A stretch of DNA of 64,000 bases from Terebella lapidaria (lineage: Eukaryota > Annelida > Polychaeta > Terebellida > Terebellidae): the NCBI GenBank assembly GCA_949152475.1, contig OX424564.1, positions 992,001 through 1,056,000 on the forward strand. Direction: 5' to 3'. This document shows, one piece after another, positions 12,035 to 24,752 of the stretch (positions are counted from its first letter, which is position 1; every line of letters starts with the position of its first letter). Under the pieces are notes generated by a model that saw nothing but the letters and a program-made list of their open reading frames with translations, was not told the origin of the DNA and did no database searches. The translations under genes were made by a program, and so were the position numbers.

Positions 12035-13253
12035 AAAATTAGCCCAAAGCTAGATAGGCCTTAGCTAAGATAAGTTACCGGGCAATTTTGGTTCGGATAA
12101 TGGAAGGTAATAGACCTTGATGTTTACTAGTCAAGGTTATCAGTGTGAACATATGACCTTGAGATTGACCAATCAAGGTCATTCCTGTGAACTTCAATGT
12201 CACCATTACATGTACGTGTGCAGTATTTGATTTTCAATATGTTCATAATACAAAAATACATCTGGGTGCAAGTGTATAGGCCGTTCAGGTCAATGTACAC
12301 ATTCCGAGTTGTGCCATATATGTCTTCCTATATGTTCATAATTGTAGCGTTGTGACGTGGTGTGCACGAGTAGTGACACCACGGTTATGATGCTGCAGTG
12401 TGGGCGGATTTATAAGACATTCGGTGACACTCCAGTAATGGGGTATACCTCTTTATCGTGGGGTCGCCGAACGCTACATTGGTGCCTGACCTTTCGAACC
12501 ACTGTGGTTTTCTCGGAGTCGCTCCCGGGTCGGCCCCCGCTGTTGACTCGCATCACCGCCATGTGTGAGTGGGTGCATATGTGGCCTGTGATGGGCTCAA
12601 CAGTGGGATACAGCTGACCTCGGGGACGAGGTTTCTCCGAAAGGGGAAAGCACTGTAGCGTTGTGACGTGGTGTGCGCGAGTAGTGACACCACGGTTATG
12701 ATGCTGCAGTGTGGGCGGATTTATAAGACATTCGGTGACACTCCAGTAATGGGGTATACCTCTTTATCGTGGGGTCGCCGAACCCTACAATAATGCAAAC
12801 ATAAGCTCTATCTGCAAGCATTTCATCTATAGAGGCAAATCTGGGCATTTTTTAAACCCCAAAATGGCTGTTTTGACCTTTCAAGGTCATCGACGGTCAA
12901 ACTCAAGGTCACCACACAAGTCGCCATATATGACTTCCCATTTGAAAGTGCCAATTTCTAAGTTCGCTCTATGAATACAGTTCTGGCAGCTCACATTATG
13001 AAAGAAAAAAGGCGAAAATTTTCTAATGGCCGTCAAAGTCCGAAGTTGGGCATTTTTCAACGAAAATGGCCACCATTTCGAGGAAAATGCGAAAATAAAA
13101 AAGAGAGAAAAAAACCTTTCCTGGGAATATTTTTTAGCTATTTTTGTGCAAAATTTCTAAAAGATTCGACCGTAAACTTAAAGATAAGAATGTGGACGGA
13201 CGATGGACGCAACGCCATGCCAACAGGTTATCGGACCAAAGGTTCGGTAACCT
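12035..13253 (-). mobile_element. Palindrome-ended repeat, copy c, nested in the decayed DIRS
   Basis: Minus-orientation copy. The terminal hairpin AGGTTATCGGACC-aaa-GGTTCGGTAACCT lies at its high-coordinate end (about 13225-13253), and the agccc...end lies near 12035. It is split by the TRIM at 12343-12789: flanking words such as cttcctatatgttcata continue as taatgcaaacataagctcta after the TRIM, as in the uninterrupted copy at 32.4 kb (tacatattcataatgcaaac). Confidence 0.65.
12343..12789. mobile_element. TRIM (miniature LTR retrotransposon) with 136-bp LTRs and ATAAT target duplication
   Basis: Two direct repeats of exactly 136 bp (12343-12478 and 12654-12789) start TGTAGCG, end CTACA and differ at only about two positions. 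They flank a 175-bp internal region that begins TTGGTGCCTGACC (12479-12491, likely primer-binding site, TGGTGCCTGACC) and ends in the purine tract gaaaggggaaag (12639-12650). ATAAT lies immediately before (12338-12342) and after (12790-12794). There is no room for gag/pol, so it is non-autonomous. The near-identical LTRs suggest a fairly recent insertion. Confidence 0.85.
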
Positions 13254-13559
13254 AAAAATCGATATCTGTTGAAACTATGATGAAATTCGGTTAGAATAAA
13301 ATGCAAAAGACTAGTTTGCAGACTAAATTCCGAATACACCCGGGAGAACAAATCCAAAGCTAAGCAAAAATGGCAGTGGACAGAAAAGTGAAGTTGCTGT
13401 GCAAGTGCGCCCGCAGGTGCGCGGCGTTTTGGCGGGAAAAGGAGTGCGGGTCATGAGGCAGACGATCGTGCCTAGTTTCAATCACGCGAATTTTCTATCC
13501 AGGGCGATTCTCAGGATCGAAAAGGAGTATACATGTAGTAGTTTAAATCAATGATGTAT

Positions 13560-13950
13560 AGACTCAATGGTTTTTGGCCATTGTTCTTGAAAAGTCATTG
13601 AAACACACAATGAGGCGAGAATATCACATTCAAGTTTGAATATTTAATTCTGGCTTTGAACATTTATTTCCCGATTTTAATAATTTATTCCAAGATTTGA
13701 TACTTTATTCCATGTTTTAATATTAGAAGCCTTGTGTGAATATTTAATTCCTGGTTTGAACATGTCCAGGTTTTAATATTTATTTCCCGGATCTAACATT
13801 TACGAAAGCATCATTTAATTCCATGTTCTATTAATTAATTCCCGGTTTTAATATTTAAATCCAGGTTTGAAATATTTATTTCCCAGTTTGAAAAGTGAGT
13901 AAATAATTACACAAAAAAGTTTTATCCTAAATACAAAAAGTTGGATGTCT
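13560..13950. repeat. AT-rich degenerate short repeats
   Basis: Loosely repeated words of about 25 bp around tttaattcc(a/c)ggtttgaa and atttatttcccgg, with no fixed period. No coding potential is seen. They lie between the decayed DIRS right ITR and the foldback element. Confidence 0.5.
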
Positions 13951-13956
13951 CTTATA

Positions 13957-15676
13957 TACGGTGGCTGATAAACGACATGGTTAAATTGTTTTGGGGAATT
14001 AAATCCACCCTGGTAGAAGTGGACCTAACTACCTGGAGAAAATGTCTACATCAGCGGAGGAAAGGTTAAATCCGGGGAGGAAAGTATAAATCCAGGGAGG
14101 AAAGGCTAAATCCGCAGAGGGAAGGTTAAATCCGTGGAGAAAAGGTTAAATCTGCGGAGGAAAGGTTGAATCCGCGGAGGAAAGGTTAAATCCGTGGAGG
14201 AAAGTTTAAATCCGCGGAGAAAAGGTTAAATCCGCGGAGGAAAGGTTAAATCCGCGGAGGAAAAGTTAAATCCGCGGAGGAAAGGTTAAATCCATGAGGG
14301 AAATGTTAAATCCACAGAGGAAAGGTTAAATCCGCGGAAAGAAGGTTGAATCCGTGGAGGAAAGATTAAATCCGCGGAGGAAAGGTTAAATCCATGAAGG
14401 AAATGTTAAATCCACAGAGGAAAGGTTAAATCCGCGGAGAAAAGGTTAAATCCGCGGAGGAAAGGTTAAATCCGCGGAGGAAAAGTTAAATCCGCGGAGG
14501 AAAGGTTAAATCCATGAAGGAAATGTTAAATCCACAGAGGAAAGGTTAAATCCGCGGAAAGAAGGTTAAATCCGTGGAGGAAAGATTAAATCCGCGGAGG
14601 AAAGGTTAAATCCATGAAGGAAAGGTTAAATCCATGAAGGAAATGTTAAATCCACAGAGGAAAGGTTAAACCTGCGGAGGAAAGATTAAATCCACGGAGG
14701 AAAGGTTAAATCCGCGGAGGAAAGGTTAAATCCACAAAGGAAATGTTAAATCCGCAGAGGGAAGGTTAATCCGCGGAGGAAAGGTTATATTCGGTCTACA
14801 GCTACATGTCAGGTACTATAACTCGAAAGCCACCACTAACCATAACAATTTCTTGGTGTGTATATCCCAACTGGAAATACATATTAATGAAATCGTTACG
14901 CGCACCGCGCTGTTGGAAGTCAGCCATTATGATGTGGAATCGTATGAATGAAATTGGTTAGATTCCTTGTTGTACTATGTGCATTGATCTTTCCTGTGTG
15001 TATTTAACCTTTTCTCTGCGGATTTAACCTTTCCTCTGCAGATTTAACCTTTCCTCCGCGGATTTAACCTTCCCTCCGCAGATTTAATCTTTCCTCCGCG
15101 GATTTAACGTTTCCTCCACGGATTTAACCTTTCCTCCGTGGATTTAACCTTTCCTCCGCGGATTTAACCTTTCCTCCACGGATTTAACCTTCTTTCCGCG
15201 GATTTAACCTTACCTCTGTGGATTTAACATTTCCTCCGCGGATTTAACCTTCCATCCGCGGATTTAACCTTTCCTCCGCAGATTTAATCTTTTCTCCGCG
15301 GATTTAACCTTCCCTGCCCGGATTTAACCTTTCCTCCGCGGATTTAACCTTTCCTCCGCGGATTTAACCTTTTCTCCGCGGATTTAAAGTTTCCTCCACG
15401 GATTTAACCTTTCCTCCGCGGATTTAACCTTTCCTCCGCGGATTCAACCTTTCCTCCGCAGATTTAATCTTTTCTCCGCGGATTTAACCTTCCCTGCCCG
15501 GATTTAACCTTTCCTCTGCAGATTTAACCTATTCTCCGCGGATTTAACCTTCCCTCCCCGGATTTAACCTTTCCTCCGCTGATGTAGGCATTTTCTCCAG
15601 GTAGTTAGGTCCACTTCTTCCAGGGTGGATTTAATTCCCAAAAACAATTTAACCATGTCGTTTATCAGCCACCGTA
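13957..15676. mobile_element. Foldback element with tandem-repeat arms and CTTATA target duplication
   Basis: A 1720-bp element with long inverted arms. Both outer ends begin TACGGTGGCTGATAAACGAC, and the first ~110 bp of each arm match with about three differences. Inward, each arm is an array of a 20-bp unit, AAAGGTTAAATCCGCGGAGG: about 37 copies on the left (to ~14790) and about 29 inverted copies on the right (from ~15001). The middle 14791-15000 is unique. CTTATA precedes the left end (13951-13956) and follows the right end (15677-15682). The structure recalls FB/Galileo-type foldback transposons. No transposase is encoded. Confidence 0.85.
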
Positions 15677-15682
15677 CTTATA

Positions 15683-16708
15683 AGCTTCTATACCATATAT
15701 ATCTGCTTTGTGAATTGGTCAACCTCTACAGTCATATCAGCGTTCAAAGTCAAACACAGGAATGTTTTATGTTTTCCGCTAATGACCACGCAATCGTGGT
15801 GTGATTCGAAGCAACACGAACACACAAGCATATATACACTATGTACTAAGTGGTTGAGTATTTAGACCTAATTATGCTGCTGCTCCGTAACCAAATCGAT
15901 ATCGCACCCCGAGAGGAGGGCAATATCAGGCGGTGGTTATCAGCCCGCGGACGGGCACCTGTCTGTACAGTCAATAACACTCCTCACAAGGGGAGGTGCT
16001 GATATAGGGGAAAAAACCATTTCACTCTGAGAAACTGAAGTGTGGATTAGTTTGTGTATTCTGGTGAAGTGTTGTCAATACCCAGATATACCTTGGCTAC
16101 ACTGAATTCAGCCATGCACCGCTTGTGGTTTGTGTAGATAAGTATGTTGTACGCTCCGGCGGTCAGATAGGCGTACTAAACAGTGCTAAGTAGTGAGTAG
16201 TATATTGTTAGAAGTCTTCAGCATTATGATGCGGCATGCAGCCGGTTAGCAGGTTTGAACCTATAAGGAAAGTAGGCCACATCAAAAAGACACCATGCAG
16301 TAGTCAGTCAAACTAACATCGCCACACTTCGAGAGGTAACCCCACAACTGTTACATGTTTTATGTCACCACTACCTGACTACTGGGGCTAATGTCAGCAA
16401 TGGGTTTGTTGGAAATACCAGGAAGTGCTCATGTACACCTATGTTACAGGCGACAAGGATAAATATGGGTCAGGAGATAATAGTGTGACCATGGACATGA
16501 TCAACCGGACCTCTGACAAGCGAGTATCGAACAAGCACAAACTACGACAACTATCAGTGATTGAGTGTGTCAGGCGTCAGTGCTGTGTGGAGATACAGCA
16601 TTGATTGATTATCGCGGTCACAGGCAGAGCACACAGGATTGAACCATATACTCCCGGACACCTGGCAGACAACAGCGGATAGAGACACCTCTGTAGACCG
16701 ACCGGAGT
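15683..16708 (+). promoter_or_regulatory. 5' flank and presumed 5' UTR of the kinase/death-domain gene
   Basis: No repeat or coding exon recognised. The stretch 16560-16708 is more GC-rich and runs straight into the start codon, as expected for a 5' UTR. No clear TATA box was found, and a further upstream non-coding exon is possible. Confidence 0.35.
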
Positions 16709-19700
16709 ATGGCGGCCACCGAGCGTATTGGGGGATCTCTGCGGAATTTGGCTGACAATCAGGAACGGAGTGTGCCAGACAGCGAGCGCACTGCCAGATC
16801 TCCTCGGGTCCTAGCTGACCAATTACACGACCCCAGTACTGACCATGAGTACATTGGTACACTGCTGGGCGGTCGGTACGAGGTCCGGGAACAGATCGGA
16901 GCCGGGTTTTACGCCACTGTCTACGCCGTACATGACAACAGATCCGACACCGTCACCAACAGAAAGTATGCAAACCATTAACTTCTTGTGAAAAGTAATT
17001 GCCATGATACATGGTGATCTATAGGCCTACTGATATTCATACCATCAGAAACCATGCATCTACATTAGATCTGTTAACAGGAGCTCCTTCCTAAACATAC
17101 AATATTTGCTTGTGAGCTGATTGATAACGAGACTGTAGAAATTACACAGAACTGCAAATATTAAAATTTACAGAAATAACGTAGAAGTTTAACCTCAGAA
17201 ATTATACCTCAGAAACTGAACTTTGAGGACAGAGCAGTGTTATTGGTGTTGCTGTTTTACAGGAAGGTTGCCAAGGTGATCCCGTTTGATGAGCTGTCCA
17301 CGGATCTGGTGTCAGAAGGGAAACTTCTGATGGAGATGAAGCATCCTAACATTGTCAAATTGTACGACACGGTGTACCAGGACGCCAGGCTATTCCTAAT
17401 CACCGAGTACTGCGATGTAAGGCTCACTGTGGATTGTAGTTGTACAAGGATAATTGGTTATGTGTATAGAGGCAACGACTTGCCTCTTTGTGTTAAACAG
17501 TCCGAGTCAGTCTCTACATGTAGTTTTAAAACCCATATCAAAAATCATCTTTTTGAAATTGCTTATAACTTTTGAGTTCTATCATATGCTTTCAAACCGT
17601 TCGTAACATGTATTATATTTTATTGTGTACCTACTGTAAAACTACTAATTTTGGCGGACGATTTATTTGGCGGATTTGGCGGTAGGGGAAAAACCGCCAA
17701 ATTAAATCGTCCGCCAAATTAACTAGCTATATGTTGAGAAATGTAAGTGGTCTCAAAACCGCCAAATTAAATCTCCGCCAAATAACGTGGGGCTCACAAC
17801 CGCAAAATTTAATAGCCGCCAAAATTAGTCTTTTTACAGTATACCACGTATGTGTGGAACTTCATTTTCAAATACTGTACTGTGTATTGCATTGTATATC
17901 ACGGCTGTATGGCTGTGAAGTGAGTGATTTTGGGAATGTTGTATGACAGTAGAATTTTCTTAGAAACATACAGTAGCTTATCAACCATGTCAACATGGTA
18001 CATTCAGCGATCGACACAGAACGGTCAACTATTTTTTTTCCTTTTTTTTTTTTGTCCATTTTTTTTTCAAATTCTGAGAAACATTTCTGAAGTTTTTAAT
18101 TTTTTTTAAATTTTCACATATTTTAACTTTCAAAATTTTTTACTTCTTGAATTTTCGCCTCTTTATGTTTTGTGTTTTTTTCCAATTTTCGACTTTTTGA
18201 ATTTTTTACTTTTGATAATTGTGCCTAGATCTATTGAAGTGTTCGCCTCTATATCTTTCCAGTTTTTGACTTTTTCAAATTTTGACTTTTTGCATTTTTG
18301 ATTTGATTGATGAACTTAAGATATGAATCTACATGATGCTAGGTGCATTACTATTTATGATGTCTCTTGCTTGGTTGTCAACAATATGCTTAGATCAGGA
18401 ACATACACGTATGTAACACATTTGACATGATTTCATCATATGCAAAGAAATGCTCAAAATGAAGATGAAAGCCATATCCAGTCAAATGAATAATGAATGT
18501 TCTTTGTTATGCATTTAAAACTCCATAGACAAGTATCTACTGATACCTAGAGCTCTAGAGACCCGACATAGACAAGTATCTACTGATACCTAAAGCTCTA
18601 GAGACCGACATAGACAAGTATCTACTGATACCTAAAGCTCTAGAGATCGACATAGACAAGTATCTACTGATACCTAGAGCTCTAGAGACCGACATAGACA
18701 AGTATCTACTGATACCTAAAGCTCTAGAGATCGACATAGACAAGTATCTACTGATACCTAGAGCTCTAGAGACCGACATAGACAAGTATCTACTGATACC
18801 TAAAGCTCTAGAGACCGACATAGACAAGTATCTACTGATACCTAAAGCTCTAGAGACCCGACATAGACAAGTATCTACTGATACCTAAAGCTCTAGAGAC
18901 CGACATAGACAAGTATCTACTGAAACCTAAAGCTCTAGAGACCCGACATAGACAAGTATCTACTGATACCTACATGTAAAGCTCTAGAGACCGACATAGA
19001 CAAGTATCTACTGATACCTAAAGCTCTAGAGACCGACATAGACAAGTATCTACTGATACCTGAAGCTCTAGAGACCCGACATAGACAAGTATCTACTGAT
19101 ACCTAAAGCTCTAGAGACCGACATAGACAAGTATCTACTGATACCTAAAGCTCTAGAGACCGACATAGACAAGTATCTACTGAAACCTAAAGCTCTAGAG
19201 ACCGACATAGACAAGTATCTACTGATACCTAAAGCTCTAGAGACCGACATAGACAAGTATCTACTGATACCTGAAGCTCTAGAGACCGACATAGACAAGT
19301 ATCTACTGATACCTAAAGCTCTAGAGACCGACATAGACAAGTATCTACTGATACCTAAAGCTCTAGAGACCGACATAGACAAGTATCTACTGATACCTAA
19401 AGCTCTAGAGACCCGACATAGACAAGTATCTACTGATACCTAAAGCTCTAGAGACCGACATAGACAAGTATCTACTGATACCTAAAGCTCTAGAGACCGA
19501 CATAGACAAGTATCTACTGATACCTAAAGCTCTAGAGACCGACATAGACAAGTATCTACTGATACCTAAAGCTCTAGAGACCGACATAGACAAGTATCTA
19601 CTGAAACCTAAAGCTCTAGAGACCGACATAGACAAGTATCTACTGATACCTAAAGCTCTAGAGACCGACATAGACAAGTATCTACTGATACCTAAAGCTC

Positions 19701-22700
19701 TAGAGACCCGACATAGACAAGTATCTACTGATACCTAAAGCTCTAGAGACCGACATAGACAAGTATCTACTGATACCTAAAGCTCTAGAGACCCGACATA
19801 GACAAGTATCTACTGATACCTGAAGCTCTAGAGACCCGACATAGACAAGTATCTACTGATACCTAGAGCTCTAGAGACCGACATAGACAAGTATCTACTG
19901 ATACCTAGAGCTCTAGAGACCGACATAGACAAGTATCTACTGATACCTAGAGCTCTAGAGACCGACATAGACAAGTATCTACTGATACCTAAAGCTCTAG
20001 AGACCCGACATAGACAAGTATCTACTGATACCTAAAGCTCTAGAGACCCGACATAGACAAGTATCTACTGATACCTAAAGCTCTAGAGACCGACATAGAC
20101 AAGTATCTACTGATACCTAGAGCTCTAGAGACCGACATAGACAAGTATCTACTGATACCTAAAGCTCTAGAGACCGACATAGACAAGTATCTACTGATAC
20201 CTAAAGCTCTAGAGACCGACATAGACAAGTATCTACTGATACCTAAAGCTCTAGAGACCGACATAGACAAGTATCTACTGATACCTAAAGCTCTAGAGAC
20301 CCGACATAGACAAGTATCTACTGATACCTGAAGCTCTAGAGACCGACATAGACAAGTATCTACTGATACCTAAAGCTCTAGAGACCGACATAGACAAGTA
20401 TCTACTGATACCTAGAGCTCTAGAGATCGACATAGACAAGTATCTACTGATACCTAGAGCTCTAGAGACCCGACATAGACAAGTATCTACTGATACCTAA
20501 AGCTCTAGAGACCCGACATAGACAAGTATCTACTGATACCTAAAGCTCTAGAGACCCGACATAGACAAGTATCTACTGATACCTAAAGCTCTAGAGACCG
20601 ACATAGACAAGTATCTACTGATACCTAGAGCTCTAGAAACCCGACATAGACAAGTATCTACTGATACCTAAAGCTCTAGAGACCGACATAGACAAGTATC
20701 TACTGATACCTAAAGCTCTAGAGACCGACATAGACAAGTATCTACTGATACCTAAAGCTCTAGAGACCCGACATAGACAAGTATCTACTGATACCTGAAG
20801 CTCTAGAGACCGACATAGACAAGTATCTACTGATACCTAAAGCTCTAGAGACCCGACATAGACAAGTATCTACTGATACCTAAAGCTCTAGAGACCCGAC
20901 ATAGACAAGTATCTACTGATACCTAAAGCTCTAGAGACCCGACATAGACAAGTATCTACTGATACCTAAAGCTCTAGAGACCCGACATAGACAAGTATCT
21001 ACTGATACCTAAAGCTCTAGAGACCGACATAGACAAGTATCTACTGATACCTAAAGCTCTAGAGACCGACATAGACAAGTATCTACTGATACCTAAAGCT
21101 CTAGAGACCGACATAGACAAGTATCTACTGATACCTAAAGCTCTAGAGACCCGACATAGACAAGTATCTACTGATACCTAAAGCTCTAGAGACCGACATA
21201 GACAAGTATCTACTGATACCTAAAGCTCTAGAGACCGACATAGACAAGTATCTACTGATACCTAAAGCTCTAGAGACCCGACATAGACAAGTATCTACTG
21301 ATACCTAGAGCTCTAGAGACCCGACATAGACAAGTATCTACTGATACCTTAAGCTCTAGAGACCGACATAGACAAGTATCTACTGATACCTGAAGCTCTA
21401 GAGACCGACATAGACAAGTATCTACTGATACCTAAAGCTCTAGAGACCGACATAGACAAGTATCTACTGATACCTGAAGCTCTAGAGACCCGACATAGAC
21501 AAGTATCTACTGATACCTAAAGCTCTAGAGACCCGACATAGACAAGTATCTACTGATACCTAGAGCTCTAGAGACCGACATAGACAAGTATCTACTGATA
21601 CCTAAAGCTCTAGAGACCGACATAGACAAGTATCTACTGATACCTAAAGCTCTAGAGACCCGACATAGACAAGTATCTACTGATACCTAAAGCTCTAGAG
21701 ACCGACATAGACAAGTATCTACTGATACCTAAAGCTCTAGAGACCGACATAGACAAGTATCTACTGATACCTAAAGCTCTAGAGACCGACATAGACAAGT
21801 ATCTACTGATACCTAAAGCTCTAGAGACCGACATAGACAAGTATCTACTGATACCTAAAGCTCTAGAGACCGACATAGACAAGTATCTACTGATACCTAA
21901 AGCTCTAGAGACCGACATAGACAAGTATCTACTGATACCTGAAGCTCTAGAGACCGACATAGACAAGTATCTACTGAAACCTAAAGCTCTAGAGACCGAC
22001 ATAGACAAGTATCTACTGATACCTAAAGCTCTAGAGACCGACATAGACAAGTATCTACTGATACCTAAAGCTCTAGAGACCGACATAGACAAGTATCTAC
22101 TGAAACCTAAAGCTCTAGAGACCGACATAGACAAGTATCTACTGATACCTAAAGCTCTAGAGACCGACATAGACAAGTATCTACTGATACCTAAAGCTCT
22201 AGAGACCGACATAGACAAGTATCTACTGATACCTGAAGCTCTAGAGACCGACATAGACAAGTATCTACTGATACCTAAAGCTCTAGAGACCCGACATAGA
22301 CAAGTATCTACTGATACCTAAAGCTCTAGAGACCGACATAGACAAGTATCTACTGATACCTAAAGCTCTAGAGACCGACATAGACAAGTATCTACTGATA
22401 CCTAAAGCTCTAGAGACCGACATAGACAAGTATCTACTGATACCTAAAGCTCTAGAGACCCGACATAGACAAGTATCTACTGATACCTAAAGCTCTAGAG
22501 ACCGACATAGACAAGTATCTACTGATACCTAAAGCTCTAGAGACCGACATAGACAAGTATCTACTGATACCTAAAGCTCTAGAGACCCGACATAGACAAG
22601 TATCTACTGATACCTGAAGCTCTAGAGACCGACATAGACAAGTATCTACTGATACCTAAAGCTCTAGAGACCTGACATAGACAAGTATCTACTGATACCT

Positions 22701-24752
22701 AAAGCTCTAGAGACCGACATAGACAAGTATCTACTGATACCTAGAGCTCTAGAAACCCGACATAGACAAGTATCTACTGATACCTAAAGCTCTAGAGACC
22801 CGACATAGACAAGTATCTACTGATACCTAAAGCTCTAGAGACCCGAATGGAGTATGACTGTTTGTAAACATGTCATTTCTACAAACAATAGCCCCAGGAA
22901 AATACAACGAGAAGCAATCAGAATATAGGTTTTATTAGGAAATGGGAAAAATTGTGTGTACATTAATTACTAATGAATTTACCAGCAATGTTTAGGTGAA
23001 TACATGTCACACCCATAAATAAATATAACTGAGTGGGTTGAGACATATCGTGATATGTACATGTATATTCATGATTGACAGTATTTTAGACTCAATCCAC
23101 CAACAAGACATATGACTTCTTTATCAAAAATTTCAAATTTCAAAATTAATTGAAAAAAAAAGGAATTTAAAAATAAGAAAAAAAGTTTATCTCTGAGGAT
23201 TTCTAGAACAGATTTCTCTGGATTTGGGAAAAAATAACTCGACAAAACCAAACCTGGACAAAAGACAAAAAAAAGTGGCCGTTGTGGGCTTCAGTGAATA
23301 ACAACATGAGCACGATATTTGGGAGAGTCGTACCAGCAACAGAGTATTTCAGGGGGGAGACTTGAGTTCAGCCATACGACGTGAGAGATCAAACAAGTCA
23401 AACTTCCCCGAGCCGACTGTGCTCAAGTGGATGTTCCAGCTGCTCCAGGGATTGAAGTTCATCCATGCCAAGTCAGTACCGCCAGACACGGGAAGTTTGG
23501 GAATAGTTACCGCAGAAATACAACCAGCAATTAACTAGTGTAGCCGTCATAATGTTTTCAATGCTTCAGACTGTGATGTAACGAATATTTTGTGTGCATA
23601 TTTTGCAGGAACATTATCCACAGGGACATCAAACCAAGGTTAGTGAAATGTAAAGATGTGAAGTGTCAGGTCGTGCCTGTTGTACAGGTGCAATTTCTGT
23701 CCTTCTGTGGCACCGTTGCTGAACTACATGTAGCATATTGACTTGTTGTCAAATGCTCACAATTAGAGGCAGAAAAGCTAAGACAAGACCGTGATTTTGT
23801 CAGGAACATTCTGATTCATGAGGGGAATCTGAAGGTGGGAGACTTCGGGATGTCGCGCGTCCTGTCGGAGTCCGAGCGCGTGGACTCGCTGGTTGGATCG
23901 TGTGCCTATATGAGTCCCGAGGTCGTCAACAGCGAGGGATACGTACAGAAGAGCGATATCTGGTCCGATAACCAATCATGGCAAATTGAAGTACAATATA
24001 AACAAGAAATTCAAACTGCTAGCACCATATTGGACTTGGTTTAAGTGGCCAATGTCTTGTATAATTTCCTCTTACAGTTGGCCCATGTATTATCCCTATT
24101 ACCCCATGTATTGCCAGGTCTGTGGGGTGTGTTCTGTATGAGCTTGTTGCTCTGACTCGAGCGTTCAGCGCCTCCAATGTCGTCCACCTCTTCAACAAGA
24201 TCATGAATGAGCCGCCCCCTGACTGGCCAACCGGTTACAGCAAGCAGCTGGAGAGAATGTTCCGCAGGTAACCATGGTAACAAGCCCCCGGAGACTCAGA
24301 GAATTTTACACTACAGTTGTACTTGTCAGGGCTATAATGTGAAATGAACTCCCTTTACCTCTTTTAGTTGAGTGGAAGGGTTGTGTCCAAAAGGTTTATG
24401 TTTGAGTCCCAGTCTGGCTGAGGCATGAACTTGCTTTAAATCTAGTAGTAACAACTCAACTTCATGGTGGTAGCACCATACATATGTCCCAGGACACTGG
24501 ACATTGAGGATGATTAGGTCTTTGTTGAATTGTAATGTCTATTGACTGGCAAGACCTTACACAAGTTGAACCATGATTCCAGGGCCTTGAGCAAGAATGT
24601 GTACAAGCGACCTACAGCAGAGGCGATGCTCAAGATGCCGGTTCTTCGACGGCACACGACAGAGGCTGGGGACTTCGAGTACAGAGAGAGACATCCTCTG
24701 GAGATCAGTCGGGACGAGAGCCTAGGGACTTCACAGGAGGAATCCGACACAG
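16709..24752 (+). CDS. Exons 1-7: NEK-type protein kinase domain
   Basis: The start ATG at 16709 is the first in this frame after the GC-rich leader. Residues 1-56 are a polar N-tail. The kinase then shows a glycine loop IGAGFYATVY (63-72), ATP-binding Lys90 in RKKVAKVI, alpha-C Glu104, HRDIKPRN with catalytic Asp183, DFG Asp200 and the activation-segment end GSCAYMSPE (218-226). EYCDGGDL and KSDIWSVGCVLYEL fit the NEK family more than any other group I can recall. All catalytic residues are present, so it should be active. Exon 4 is only 30 nt and encodes NIIHRDIKP. The exon 5 donor (tg/gtccga) is weak, but the frame and protein support it. Introns 2 and 7 hold large minisatellites. Confidence 0.85.

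Larger units (their letters stand above)
7935..13545 (-). mobile_element. Decayed DIRS-type tyrosine-recombinase retrotransposon
   Basis: On the minus strand, Gag-like (11.8-10.35 kb), RT (10.3-9.9 kb), RNase H (9.9-8.9 kb) and tyrosine recombinase (8.85-8.0 kb) fragments follow in the canonical DIRS order, all frame-broken. Inverted terminal repeats of about 65-80 bp are recognisable: left 7935-8000 (taaactactacatg...ggatagaaaattc) and right 13463-13545 (gaattttctatcc...catgtagtagttta). A palindrome-ended repeat (12035-13253) and, inside it, a TRIM (12343-12789) have inserted between Gag and the right ITR. The element is certainly inactive. Confidence 0.75.

Noticed and set aside
18555..22260. 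Repeated minus-strand peptides MSMSVSRALGISRYL
   Set aside because: Translation of the 42-bp satellite. It breaks at every 43-bp unit and has no start context or splice structure.
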